Assembly: GCA_019745975.1 (NCBI GenBank) | Contig: JAIESQ010000013.1 | Location: 22,780 to 86,779, forward strand | DNA from: Pirellulales bacterium | GTDB lineage: Bacteria; Planctomycetota; Planctomycetia; Pirellulales; JAEUIK01 | Reading direction: 5' to 3' | DNA: 64,000 nucleotides | Shown here: in pieces, positions 25,455 to 33,538 of the stretch | How positions within the stretch are numbered: the stretch's first letter is position 1 | Layout of the letters: each line of letters opens with the position of its first letter | Translations under genes and position numbers: made by a program | Notes under the pieces: model-generated | The model's input: the letters and a program-made list of their open reading frames with translations, nothing else | Told to the model about the DNA's origin: nothing | Database searches by the model: none

Positions 25455-25655
25455 CTATGCGTTGCCGGTTGATTCGGCGTCGAAGTGGTCGCGAGCCATG
25501 CGGAGGCAGCGATCAAAGTCCTCGGCATTGAGATTGCACCAGTGCATGGCATCGGCGAGTAAGTCGATGAGGTTTGCCTCGTCGATGTCGTCGACATAGC
25601 GGGAGATGCTTTTGGCGGCCCGCTTGGCGCGTTTGGGATTGGTCATGGTCGTCAT
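25455..25655 (-). CDS. 66-residue acidic helical plasmid protein, unknown
   Basis: A basic first 18 residues (Asn-Pro-Lys-Arg-Ala-Lys-Arg-Ala-Ala-Lys) lead into an acidic helical part, Asp-Asp-Ile-Asp-Glu-Ala-Asn-Leu-Ile-Asp-Leu-Leu-Ala-Asp-Ala-Met-His-Trp-Cys. The ATG at 25655 has AGGAAAGGA upstream; a second Met two codons later is possible. It is in one run with the methyltransferase (3 bp gap). Function unknown. Confidence 0.62.
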   Translation of the reverse strand: MTTMTNPKRAKRAAKSISRYVDDIDEANLIDLLADAMHWCNLNAEDFDRCLRMARDHFDAESTGNA

Positions 25656-25722
25656 ATTCGGATTCCTTTCCTGGTTGTGGCCTTGGCGGGCGCTTCCTTG
25701 CACCCGCCGTCGGCCGGTTGAG

Positions 25723-25938
25723 TTACTCTTTTTTCTCGTTGGCCACTCGCAGAGTGATGCGGCCGTCGAGGGGGACGCATTCGAGCTGGATGTTGAACCC
25801 ATTGCCGTCGGAGTGCGCCCAGGCACTGCCAATGCGGGTCCAGAATCCCTTCTGACCTTCGCGGTCGCGGACCTGGTAGGCGATGTGGCTCGGAGACTTG
25901 GAGCCGGTAGCGGTTTCTTTGGTGTTCGTGTTCGACAT
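25723..25938 (-). CDS. 71-residue plasmid protein, unknown
   Basis: A small protein with a Ser-His-Ile-Ala-Tyr-Gln-Val-Arg-Asp-Arg start of fold, a Gly-Phe-Trp-Thr-Arg-Ile-Gly-Ser-Ala-Trp centre, and Asp-Gly-Arg-Ile-Thr-Leu-Arg-Val near the end. It reads like a compact beta-sheet domain seen in small plasmid proteins, but I cannot name a function. AAAGGAA before the ATG at 25938 supports that start. It is the first gene of the leftward small-gene run, whose leader contains the shared repeat at 26055-26096. Confidence 0.62.
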   Translation of the reverse strand: MSNTNTKETATGSKSPSHIAYQVRDREGQKGFWTRIGSAWAHSDGNGFNIQLECVPLDGRITLRVANEKKE

Positions 25939-26054
25939 AACTAAGTTCCTTTCGCATTGGTGACTGGCCACGACCATCGCGGCCTTTCGGGCACCACAAC
26001 CGAAGCGGACCAGCCGGAGCCGAAGGCGCTGCGGACAAGCGGAAAATTCGGAGC

Positions 26055-26096
26055 GGGACCCGTCTGCACGAAGCGCAGCGCAGGAAGATGGGGAGG
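26055..26096. repeat. Plasmid leader repeat, copy A
   Basis: Read on + it contains CCCGTCTGCACGAAGCGCAG followed by CGCAGGAAGATGGGGAGG. Copy B at 39723-39762 has CCCGCCTGCACAAGCGCAG followed by CGCGGAAGGTGGGAAGG. Both lie 117-128 bp upstream of the start of a leftward plasmid gene, inside its leader. Confidence 0.6.
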
Positions 26097-26302
26097 GGCC
26101 GCCATTTTCTGCTTGCCGGACCGGCGACGCTTCGTAAGTGCCAGAGAAGAAGGCCGCGGGCGAGGGGAGCTCACCGACTGATTGCGAATGGACAGTTAGT
26201 CGAACGACTCACGAACAATTACCGAACCGCTGACTGGCTGTGCCAACAAGAGACACTCGCTGCCAGCAATTCCGATTGACGATCCGCAAAGATTCTGGCT
26301 CG

Positions 26303-26308
26303 TATAAT
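26303..26308 (+). promoter_or_regulatory. Candidate -10 box of the relaxase gene
   Basis: A perfect TATAAT ends 5 bp before the relaxase ATG. Transcription from it would start at about the A of the ATG, giving a leaderless message; no ribosome site is visible. TTGACG at 26276-26281 is 21 bp upstream, too far for a standard -35. Confidence 0.35.
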
Positions 26309-26313
26309 CGCGC

Positions 26314-28953
26314 ATGTTGCGCATCATCCAGAGCACCAGTTCAGCCCAAGCGAAGAGCTACTACTCGACGGCTGACTATTACCTGGCCAACGAACAGGAA
26401 CTAGCCGGCCAATGGCGCGGTGAGGGCGCCCGCCTGCTTGGCCTTGATGGCAAGGTCCACCAAGCCGAATGGGAATCGCTGTGCGACAACCGCAATCCGC
26501 AAACCGGTGAACGGATCACCTCAAGGCAACGCGCGGATCGGACGATCGGCTACGATTTCAACTTCCATGTCCCCAAGAGTGTGTCGCTGCTCTATGTGGC
26601 GACGCGCGACGAACGGCTCCTGGAGGCGTTTCGGGAATCGGTCGATGCAACGATGCAGGACATCGAGGCGGAGACCCAAGCCCGCGTCCGCAAGAGCGGT
26701 AAGAACGAGAACCGCCAGACGGGGAACCTGGCCTGGGGCGAGTTTATCCATTTCACATCGCGGCCGGTCGACGGCGTGCCTGATCCGCATTTGCACGCGC
26801 ACTGCTTTGTCCACAACGTGACGTTTGATGCCCAGGAGGAGAAATGGAAGGCGGGCCAATTCCAGGACCTAAAGCGTGATGCACCGTATTTCGAGGCGTT
26901 GTTCCATTCAAGGCTCGCCCACAAGCTCACGGACCTGGGTCTTCCGGTCGAGCGGACGGCCAAAGGCTGGGAACTCGCCGGTATCGACAAGGGATTCGTC
27001 CGCAAGTTCTCCCGGCGGACGAAACTGATTGAAGACAAGGCCCGAGAAATGGGCATCGACAGCGCCCAGGCCAAGGACGGGCTGGGGGCCAAGACGCGCG
27101 AACACAAGCAGAAGGATCTGTCATTCGCCGAGCTGCAACAAAGCTGGAATGACCGCATGTCACAACCGGAGCGCAATGCCCTGGCGGCGCTGGCCAAGCG
27201 GATCGGCGGTCGGCCGCAACCGGCGGACGGCGATGCGGCCAGGCGATCGGTCGAGTATGCGATGGACCATGAGTTTGAGCGCAAGTCGGTTGTTCCCGAA
27301 CGGATGCTGCTGGCCCGGGCGCTGAAGCACTCGGTCGGCAAGGCCACGGTGGACCAGGTCCGGCGTGACGCGAACAAGGCGGACTTGATTGTCGCCACCC
27401 GCAACGGGCGGCGCATGGTCACGTCGCGGCGCGTGCTCGCCGAAGAAAAGCGGCTCGTCGATTTCGCCCGGAAAGGGCGGGGAACGTGCCGGCCCTTTGC
27501 ACGCAAGCTCGATAGCTACCGCCGCGACTTCCTCAACAATGACCAGAAGCGCGCAGTCAAGCACATCGTTGAGTCGCGGGATCGGGTGATTCTGTTGCGC
27601 GGCAAGGCCGGCGTCGGCAAAACGACACTGCTGCAAGAGGCCAAGGACGTCATTGAACATTCCGGCACGAAAGTATTCGCGTTTGCCCCCTCGGCGGAGG
27701 CCAGCCGTGGCGTTTTGCGCACGGATGGATTTGCCGACGCCGATACGGTGGCGATGTTGCTGAAGGATGAACGCAAGCAGCGCCAGGCGGCGGGCAACCT
27801 GATTCTGATCGACGAAGCGGGGCAGGTGGGCAGCAGGACCATGGCCGAGGTGTTCTCCTTGGCGGAGCGGATCAACGCTCGTGTCTTGCTGTCGGGCGAT
27901 CGTTACCAGCATGCCAGCGTCGAACGCGGGGCGGCGTTGCGGCTCTTGGAAGAGGAGGCGGGGATTGTTCCCGCCGAGGTGAAAGAGATTCAGCGGCAAT
28001 CGGGCAAATACAAATTGGCCGTGAAGGCGATCAGCGACGGCCATGTCGCTGAAGGATTCAAGCGGCTCGACGAACTGGGCTGGATTGTCGAGGCGCCGGG
28101 GCTTGACCGTTACCAGCGGATTGCAGCGGACTATGTCGAGGCGGTGGCGGCGGGCAAGACGACGCTGGTGATTGCGCCGACGCACGCCGAAGGGGACCGA
28201 CTGACGGCGGCGATCCGCAACCGGCTGCGCGACGAGGGGGAGCTTGGCAAGAACGAGCAGACCTTTCGCGTCCTGCAGAACGCCAACCTCACGGAAGCGG
28301 AGCGGGGGGACGAGACCAGCTACATTCCAGGGCACGACGTGCTGGTTTTCCACCAGAACGCCAAGGGGTTTACACGCGGGCAGCGGGTCGAGGTATCGCC
28401 TGGCAAGTCGCTGCCGCTGGATCAAAAATCCCGCTTCCAGGTCTTCCACACGGGTGAATTGTCCCTGGCCGCCGGGGACCAGATCCGGATTACCCGCAAC
28501 GGGTTTACGGCCGACGGCAAGCACCGTCTCGATAATGGCGCCTTATATAAGGTCAAAGCCTTTGACGCTGCGGGCAACATCGTGTTGGCCAATGGCTGGG
28601 CGGTGGCCAAGGATTACGGGTTTCTCGACTATGGGCATGTCGTCACCTCCTACGCCAGCCAGGGCCGGACCGTGCAGCGCGTGTTTGTGGCGCAGGGACA
28701 CGAGTCGATGCCGGCGTCGTCCCTGGAGCAGTTTTATGTCAGCGCCTCGCGTGGAAAAGAACGGGTCACGATCTACACCGGCAACAAGCGGGAGTTACTG
28801 GAAGCTGTCAGTAAATCCGACGAGCGGATCACGGCGATGGAGTTGGTAGGCGGCAATGGGCTGCCACCCTTGCCGCCTGAGCCATTGCGCGGGCGCGGCG
28901 ACTTAGCTGTTTCGGCTGGTCGCGAATTGCAGGAGTTGGAATATGAGCGGTAG
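26314..28953 (+). CDS. MobF-family conjugative relaxase-helicase (TrwC/TraI type)
   Basis: An 879-residue bifunctional protein. The TrwC relaxase domain occupies about residues 1-290, with candidate catalytic tyrosines Tyr16/Tyr17 and Tyr22/Tyr23 and the metal-binding His159-Leu-His161-Ala-His163 motif. A superfamily I (RecD-like) helicase follows, with Walker A Gly-Lys-Ala-Gly-Val-Gly-Lys-Thr-Thr near 430, an Ile-Asp-Glu-Ala Walker B and closing motifs Tyr-Ala-Ser-Gln-Gly and Ser-Ala-Ser-Arg-Gly. It nicks oriT, stays bound to the 5' end and unwinds the strand for transfer. No mating-pore genes are nearby, so transfer would need a helper system. Confidence 0.93.
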   Translation: MLRIIQSTSSAQAKSYYSTADYYLANEQELAGQWRGEGARLLGLDGKVHQAEWESLCDNRNPQTGERITSRQRADRTIGYDFNFHVPKSVSLLYVATRDERLLEAFRESVDATMQDIEAETQARVRKSGKNENRQTGNLAWGEFIHFTSRPVDGVPDPHLHAHCFVHNVTFDAQEEKWKAGQFQDLKRDAPYFEALFHSRLAHKLTDLGLPVERTAKGWELAGIDKGFVRKFSRRTKLIEDKAREMGIDSAQAKDGLGAKTREHKQKDLSFAELQQSWNDRMSQPERNALAALAKRIGGRPQPADGDAARRSVEYAMDHEFERKSVVPERMLLARALKHSVGKATVDQVRRDANKADLIVATRNGRRMVTSRRVLAEEKRLVDFARKGRGTCRPFARKLDSYRRDFLNNDQKRAVKHIVESRDRVILLRGKAGVGKTTLLQEAKDVIEHSGTKVFAFAPSAEASRGVLRTDGFADADTVAMLLKDERKQRQAAGNLILIDEAGQVGSRTMAEVFSLAERINARVLLSGDRYQHASVERGAALRLLEEEAGIVPAEVKEIQRQSGKYKLAVKAISDGHVAEGFKRLDELGWIVEAPGLDRYQRIAADYVEAVAAGKTTLVIAPTHAEGDRLTAAIRNRLRDEGELGKNEQTFRVLQNANLTEAERGDETSYIPGHDVLVFHQNAKGFTRGQRVEVSPGKSLPLDQKSRFQVFHTGELSLAAGDQIRITRNGFTADGKHRLDNGALYKVKAFDAAGNIVLANGWAVAKDYGFLDYGHVVTSYASQGRTVQRVFVAQGHESMPASSLEQFYVSASRGKERVTIYTGNKRELLEAVSKSDERITAMELVGGNGLPPLPPEPLRGRGDLAVSAGRELQELEYER

Positions 28954-29359
28954 CAATGTGCTGGACAAATACGTCTCCCGTATCCCGGAGCCCGTGAAAA
29001 AACCGGCCGAGGAGCCGGGGGCCGTCGATGACGTGGGCGCCTTCGGCCTGCTGCGCGGCATCCATGACCGCGCATTGATGCTGGAGCTACGCATGAAGGA
29101 CGGCAATGCCGTGGCCTTCAGCTATAGCTACATGCAGCAGGCCAGTTTCGATCCGTCGGAGGGCATTACGCTGCACTTTGGAGGTAAGTCCGTGAAGATC
29201 GTAGGGACGAACCTGGGCGTCGAGGTGCGCCCTAATCTCAAACTGTTTCAGGCGATAAACCGTCACCGTGTCGCCTGGATTCAGGAATGCGACGCGCAAG
29301 CGGCGCTGAGCGCGCCGCCGAGGTCGCTGGTCATCGATAGAATTGAGCTCGACGGCTAA
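28943..29359 (+). CDS. Small protein coupled to the relaxase gene, unknown
   Basis: A 138-residue protein whose ATG lies 11 bp before the relaxase stop, so translation is coupled. Residues 1-35 are polar and Pro-rich. The rest is beta-rich, with Phe-Ser-Tyr-Ser-Tyr-Met-Gln and Ile-Thr-Leu-His-Phe-Gly-Gly-Lys-Ser-Val-Lys-Ile-Val-Gly-Thr-Asn-Leu. No named family. Position suggests an accessory of conjugation or of the relaxosome (inference). Confidence 0.65.
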   Translation: MSGSNVLDKYVSRIPEPVKKPAEEPGAVDDVGAFGLLRGIHDRALMLELRMKDGNAVAFSYSYMQQASFDPSEGITLHFGGKSVKIVGTNLGVEVRPNLKLFQAINRHRVAWIQECDAQAALSAPPRSLVIDRIELDG

Positions 29360-29441
29360 GTGTGTCCCTATAACGGAGCGTAGAGCGGACCACACGCTCG
29401 GAAACGTGTCGGCATCCGACATCGACCACGAGGTGGATGAA

Positions 29442-30596
29442 CTATACGGTTGGAAGGATGCGTCTAGCGCGCCAGGCGTGAAGTTTGGCTGCCCAACGAT
29501 GGTGGGGGACTTCAAACCGATAGGCGAACCAGACAGCAAATGCGTTGCACAGAAGCCATTTAATGATCGCCGGAAGGGAAAAGTTATTTAGGAACCCAAC
29601 CAGACTGTAGTGTGTGAGATACAGCGAGTAGGCGTACGACGCCAGGAAGCGGGTCAGACGTCTGATGGTTGCCGACGACAGGATACTGCCCCAAGGATGT
29701 TGGACGAGCCACAGCGAGACCAAGAACAATGCGGTTAGATTGAACGCACCCAGGGCATCATATGGGCTCCCGGAAATTTGGTAGCGGAATAGTGTCGTTA
29801 AGCAGAGGAGGAGCGCGGCAACGGCGATGAGATTGCGGACATACTTCTTGGTCAAGTCAACGCGGCAAGCGTTGTAGACGAAACTGGCGATCGCTCCCAT
29901 CAACCAGACGGCCGCCATACCCTCCCCGGTCACCGGGTTACCCTGGAACATGAAGAAGAACGGGATGTAGGCGAATAGCAGGAGAAGTGCGTAATCACGC
30001 AGGACGAATCGTTTTCGTTTCAATGTCAGCACCAGGTAGCCCACCGTCATATAGAGCCACCATTCAACCGGCAGCGACCAGAATTGACTGGCACTGCCGA
30101 AGATCATGAGGTTCTGAGGACCGACAAGCGAAGTCAGGAATGGCGTCTTGAAGACCATGAGTGCGGTGGCGATGAAATTGGCCACCGTGTACGAGTAGTC
30201 GCCCAGACCGTTGAGATAGATGTGGTAATTCTGTGGGTAATAGAGGCGATGGGCATAGTCGATTAAGGCGATGAACACGAGAGCGGCGAGGTAGGCCGGG
30301 TAGATGCGGCAGAAGCGATCGATGAGGAAATGCACGAAGTCGTAATCGGCGTCCGTGTAGCGGAGTAACAGAGTACGGCCGATGAGGAATCCGGAGAGAA
30401 TGTAGAAGACAACGACTGCGATGCTGGCGAGCGGCGGTAGAAGAAATGGATTGGCCTCGAACCGGTGCAGTAGCTCCAGATGCGCCAGCACAACAACTTG
30501 GGCGCTTAGGGCTCGCACCAGATCGAGCCAGGACACAGCGGCGGGCGGCAATGCCGTGCCGCGGAGTGTCGGGCGAGTGGTCTGTCGAATGGGCAT
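29442..30596 (-). CDS. Acyltransferase-3 (OafA/YrhL-like) membrane protein
   Basis: A 384-residue integral membrane protein with about ten helices. It has the Leu-Asp-Leu-Val-Arg-Ala-Leu-Ser-Ala start, then Val-Val-Phe-Tyr-Ile-Leu-Ser-Gly-Phe-Leu-Ile-Gly, then Arg-Phe-Cys-Arg-Ile-Tyr-Pro, and Ser-Leu-Pro-Val-Glu-Trp-Trp. These enzymes move acetyl or other acyl groups onto surface sugars. The ATG at 30596 is chosen; a GTG at 30614 has a closer GAGGGG and is the alternative. It ends convergently 82 bp after the relaxase-coupled gene and does not look plasmid-specific. Confidence 0.85.
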   Translation of the reverse strand: MPIRQTTRPTLRGTALPPAAVSWLDLVRALSAQVVVLAHLELLHRFEANPFLLPPLASIAVVVFYILSGFLIGRTLLLRYTDADYDFVHFLIDRFCRIYPAYLAALVFIALIDYAHRLYYPQNYHIYLNGLGDYSYTVANFIATALMVFKTPFLTSLVGPQNLMIFGSASQFWSLPVEWWLYMTVGYLVLTLKRKRFVLRDYALLLLFAYIPFFFMFQGNPVTGEGMAAVWLMGAIASFVYNACRVDLTKKYVRNLIAVAALLLCLTTLFRYQISGSPYDALGAFNLTALFLVSLWLVQHPWGSILSSATIRRLTRFLASYAYSLYLTHYSLVGFLNNFSLPAIIKWLLCNAFAVWFAYRFEVPHHRWAAKLHAWRARRILPTV

Positions 30597-30789
30597 ACAA
30601 TCCGACAAATACACCCCTCGCGCGGCGCTGTAAACAACTTTTGGCGAGGAGAGAGCGCGACCGTTTCGTCAAGCGTGCCAGTCGTGGGGTCGGAATACCG
30701 CAGCCAGCAGTCGAGAGCCGGGATGGGATTGCGCTGTGATCACGCAATTTAGGTGGCGGAACCCGAGAGAACTTCGCTATGCGCGGCCG

Positions 30790-32553
30790 TCACACCTTCC
30801 GGCGCATGCAACGGCGACGAACGTGACAACCGAGCAGACCGATTACGCCGCTTGCCCCCAGCAACCAAGAACTGGGCTCGGGGACACCGACGAATTCCGC
30901 TCGCAGGATCGTGCCGCCTTCAACAAGCGAAAAGCTCCACAACCCCGGGTTGATTTCGTTGAGCCGGTCGGGGTCATTGCTGAATCCGCTGACAAAGGGA
31001 GTTTGCGTGACCCCAAATCCACTGAGATAAGGCGCACCGTCTTGGGTGATGAGGCTGACAAAAGCCAGACTCGGATCGATCGTGATTCCGCCAGCCGCCT
31101 TGAGGATGTCGAACGTCTGGCCAAGATGCGGTAGGAAGCCGAACGTCTCCGGTTGTAGCACGAGTTGCAACGAGCCGGCGAGCGAAACATGTTCCCCGAC
31201 CGACAGAACGCTGTACCGCTCATTGCCGGGCTCGTGAACGTCTCCGGCGATGAACAATCTGAGGGCGCCGGTTTCTGTCTGCGTGTAGCTGCCGGTAATG
31301 TCAAGGCTGGCGTCCAAGGAAAGCGCGCCATCAACATGGATTCCGCCACCGGTCCATTGCGCGTGAGGTGCGGATCCAATGCCGCCACCACCGCCGTTAC
31401 CACCACCTCCGCCACCACCACTGCTAGACCCGGTGAAACCAACAAACGTATCCCCTTGAACAACAACGTCGCCGGGCGGTGCCGGGATCACTACCGGAAC
31501 GGTCGGATTGGGCGGCGTAGGCAATACGACGCTGATGGCACCGCCGTGGGTTTGAGAAATCGTCCCAACACTACCGCCGGAAACGATGGCGATGCGCACC
31601 AAACCGGAATTGAGCACGTTGCCCTGAATGAGGCCATTTCCGTTGAATACCGCGCCAGGAGCGATATAGAGTGGTCCGTCCGTAAGAATCAGTGTGTCGG
31701 ATGGAGCAAGTGTCGCTGTTGCGCCGGGTCTGATTTCCATTGACTTGTATGTGACCGTTTGGTTCGTTCCTGGCGAAGCATAGGAACCAGACACAAACGC
31801 CGATTGAGTGGGACTCGCCGAAGCGGCGGGGACGGCCTGTGGATAGAAATAGCGAGACACCAACACGTTGTCGATGCCGACTCCATCTGCGGCGAATGCA
31901 GGGTTGATGAGTCGGATCGTTGAGAAAGGGGTGGCAGACACGACGCCAAAATAATTGACCGACACGTCCGGAACGTCGTTCGGATTGACATTGAGCACAT
32001 TGATTGGAGTGCCACCGTCTAGCGACACTGCGATAGGCGGCGTGCCTGAGCCAAAACCAAAGTAATCACTGAAGCCAACGCCATAAAAGCCGACGGCATT
32101 TTGAGGGCTGTCAAAGGTCAGGTCGAAGAACGGCTGGCCGGCTCCCGTGACGGCATGGACGTACTTGGTGCCGTCAATGCTGAATTCATTGAAGCCGGGG
32201 ATGTATTGGTCGGATACGGTCGCAGCGCCGCCGCTGAGGAGATTGACGGTCGCTGTCGTTGAAGCGGGCGGAAACGTCATTGTCTGACCCGCGAGCGTGC
32301 CAAGCGTAAGACCCTCGAAGGATTCGACGCCGGTCAAAGTCGGGTCCAGGATGCTCAGGAATTGAGAAAAGGCTGCATCTGAGTTGGGATGGGCGCCGCC
32401 GAATCCCGCAGCCGGGTCGAAACCGTAGAAAACCTGCGGGTCGGCCGCTGATGCTGCCGCTATGCCTTGCAAGGTCATCGCCAACAGTAAGCTTGGCACG
32501 AAACGGCGTTTTGTTCGGGACAATAGTCGATGCGGCTCTCGCGGGGTCATCAT
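30790..32553 (-). CDS. PEP-CTERM surface protein, large
   Basis: A 587-residue exported protein. The signal peptide starts after a basic Arg-Thr-Lys-Arg-Arg stretch, with the hydrophobic core near residues 20-36 and cleavage near Ala-Ser-Ala. The middle is beta-rich and contains a run of ten Gly with one Ser/Asn break (about residues 375-390). The C-terminus is a PEP-CTERM sorting signal: Val-Pro-Glu-Pro-Ser-Ser, one helix, then an Arg-rich tail. Such proteins are handled by exosortase and reach the cell surface. It is transcribed away from the ECF sigma/kinase pair. Confidence 0.82.
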   Translation of the reverse strand: MMTPREPHRLLSRTKRRFVPSLLLAMTLQGIAAASAADPQVFYGFDPAAGFGGAHPNSDAAFSQFLSILDPTLTGVESFEGLTLGTLAGQTMTFPPASTTATVNLLSGGAATVSDQYIPGFNEFSIDGTKYVHAVTGAGQPFFDLTFDSPQNAVGFYGVGFSDYFGFGSGTPPIAVSLDGGTPINVLNVNPNDVPDVSVNYFGVVSATPFSTIRLINPAFAADGVGIDNVLVSRYFYPQAVPAASASPTQSAFVSGSYASPGTNQTVTYKSMEIRPGATATLAPSDTLILTDGPLYIAPGAVFNGNGLIQGNVLNSGLVRIAIVSGGSVGTISQTHGGAISVVLPTPPNPTVPVVIPAPPGDVVVQGDTFVGFTGSSSGGGGGGGNGGGGGIGSAPHAQWTGGGIHVDGALSLDASLDITGSYTQTETGALRLFIAGDVHEPGNERYSVLSVGEHVSLAGSLQLVLQPETFGFLPHLGQTFDILKAAGGITIDPSLAFVSLITQDGAPYLSGFGVTQTPFVSGFSNDPDRLNEINPGLWSFSLVEGGTILRAEFVGVPEPSSWLLGASGVIGLLGCHVRRRCMRRKV

Positions 32554-32666
32554 GTAGCTGCTCCAAGATGCTCCGGACCGATGCTCTCCCCGCATGTCAT
32601 AACGACGGTAAGAAGTGGGGCGATGGGGAGCAGCCCCTACTAATCACTTCATGCGCCACACGGAAA

Positions 32667-32761
32667 AACCGGACAGATTTCAACCAAGAAAGGCGAAGTT
32701 TCTCCTGGCAGCACTGGTTCAAGCTCATGGTATGCGCAGGCGATTGGAACCGGACAGATTA
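32667..32761. repeat. 13 bp direct repeat in divergent promoter region
   Basis: AACCGGACAGATT occurs at 32667-32679 and 32748-32760, 81 bp apart, between the divergent PEP-CTERM gene and the ECF sigma gene. The second copy begins within GGAACC, which resembles an ECF -35 element. Possible operators or sigma sites. Confidence 0.5.
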
Positions 32762-32881
32762 TTTTCGAGAAGACACATCCTTCCAAGATCGGCCGCCGCG
32801 ACGTTGAATCAGGCTCCCCGCCAAGGGAGAATAGGCCCGACTGGTCGAGCGACAGGATCGTCTACCGCGAAGGGGAAGGGG

Positions 32882-33538
32882 ATGCCGGGGAGTTGCGATG
32901 AGCGGACGCCCAAGGGCTCGTCGAGCGAACGGCGGCGGTCCGAGATTGCCGGCCAGGCGGAGCTGGACGCGCTCATCGTTCAGGCCCGTGGCGGCTCGGT
33001 GGCGGCACTCGACGAATTGATCGAGCGGCTATCGGAGCATCTTTGGGCCGAACTTCGGGGCCGTCGAGGGAAGCGCAACACCGGAGCCTCACATGGATCG
33101 TCCGATCTCGTGCAGGATACGCTGGTGCGGGTGCGCGAACAGTTCGATAAGTTCGAGCGCGACACGTTCGCCGACTTCAAACGCTGGGCCCGGGCGGTGC
33201 TCTATCGTCGGCGGCAAGAATGGTCGCGCAACTACCATGCTCGCAATGACGAGCGGCACAAGCGGATGATCTGGAACGAGTTGCACTCACGCTCAGCCGC
33301 GGAGCAAGGCGGTTCGCAGGGTGTATCACCGGCTGAGCAGCGGGAGGAATTGGAGCGTGCTTTTTCGCTGTTTCAAGCACTCAAGCCGAACGAGCAATTC
33401 ATCATCGACCTGCGGTTGCTGAATGGACTCAGTTACAAGGAAATCTCGGCGATGACCGGCTCGACCGAAGACGCGACCAGGAAGGCGTATGATCGCGCGA
33501 TGACACGGCTGAAAGCCAGTTATTACGACAATGGGTAA
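32882..33538 (+). CDS. ECF sigma factor coupled to a Ser/Thr kinase
   Basis: A 218-residue ECF sigma factor of the kind common in planctomycetes. The sigma-2 region includes Gly-Ser-Ser-Asp-Leu-Val-Gln-Asp-Thr-Leu-Val-Arg-Val and Phe-Lys-Arg-Trp-Ala-Arg. The sigma-4 region has Leu-Leu-Asn-Gly-Leu-Ser-Tyr-Lys-Glu-Ile-Ser-Ala-Met-Thr-Gly-Ser. The frame is open from 32615, but the ATG at 32882 with GGGAAGGGG is the natural start. Its last codons overlap the kinase start by 8 bp. ECF factors with a linked kinase and no anti-sigma gene are thought to be controlled by phosphorylation. Confidence 0.88.
   Translation: MPGSCDERTPKGSSSERRRSEIAGQAELDALIVQARGGSVAALDELIERLSEHLWAELRGRRGKRNTGASHGSSDLVQDTLVRVREQFDKFERDTFADFKRWARAVLYRRRQEWSRNYHARNDERHKRMIWNELHSRSAAEQGGSQGVSPAEQREELERAFSLFQALKPNEQFIIDLRLLNGLSYKEISAMTGSTEDATRKAYDRAMTRLKASYYDNG

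Larger units (their letters stand above)
25939..26313. other. Divergent control region, small-gene run / relaxase
   Basis: 375 bp with no gene. It holds the leader repeat copy A (26055-26096), a short inverted repeat AGTCG-AA-CGACT near 26191, and the candidate -10 of the relaxase gene. MobF plasmids usually carry oriT beside the relaxase gene, so the nic site is most likely in 26170-26300 (inference). Confidence 0.45.

Noticed and set aside
27160..28524. 454-codon frame opposite the relaxase
   Set aside because: The + strand relaxase has complete catalytic motifs over the same span; the antisense frame is a by-product of G+C-rich codons.
30064..30747. 227-codon - frame overlapping the acyltransferase
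   Set aside because: Out-of-frame shadow of the acyltransferase with Arg/Ser/Pro-rich composition.
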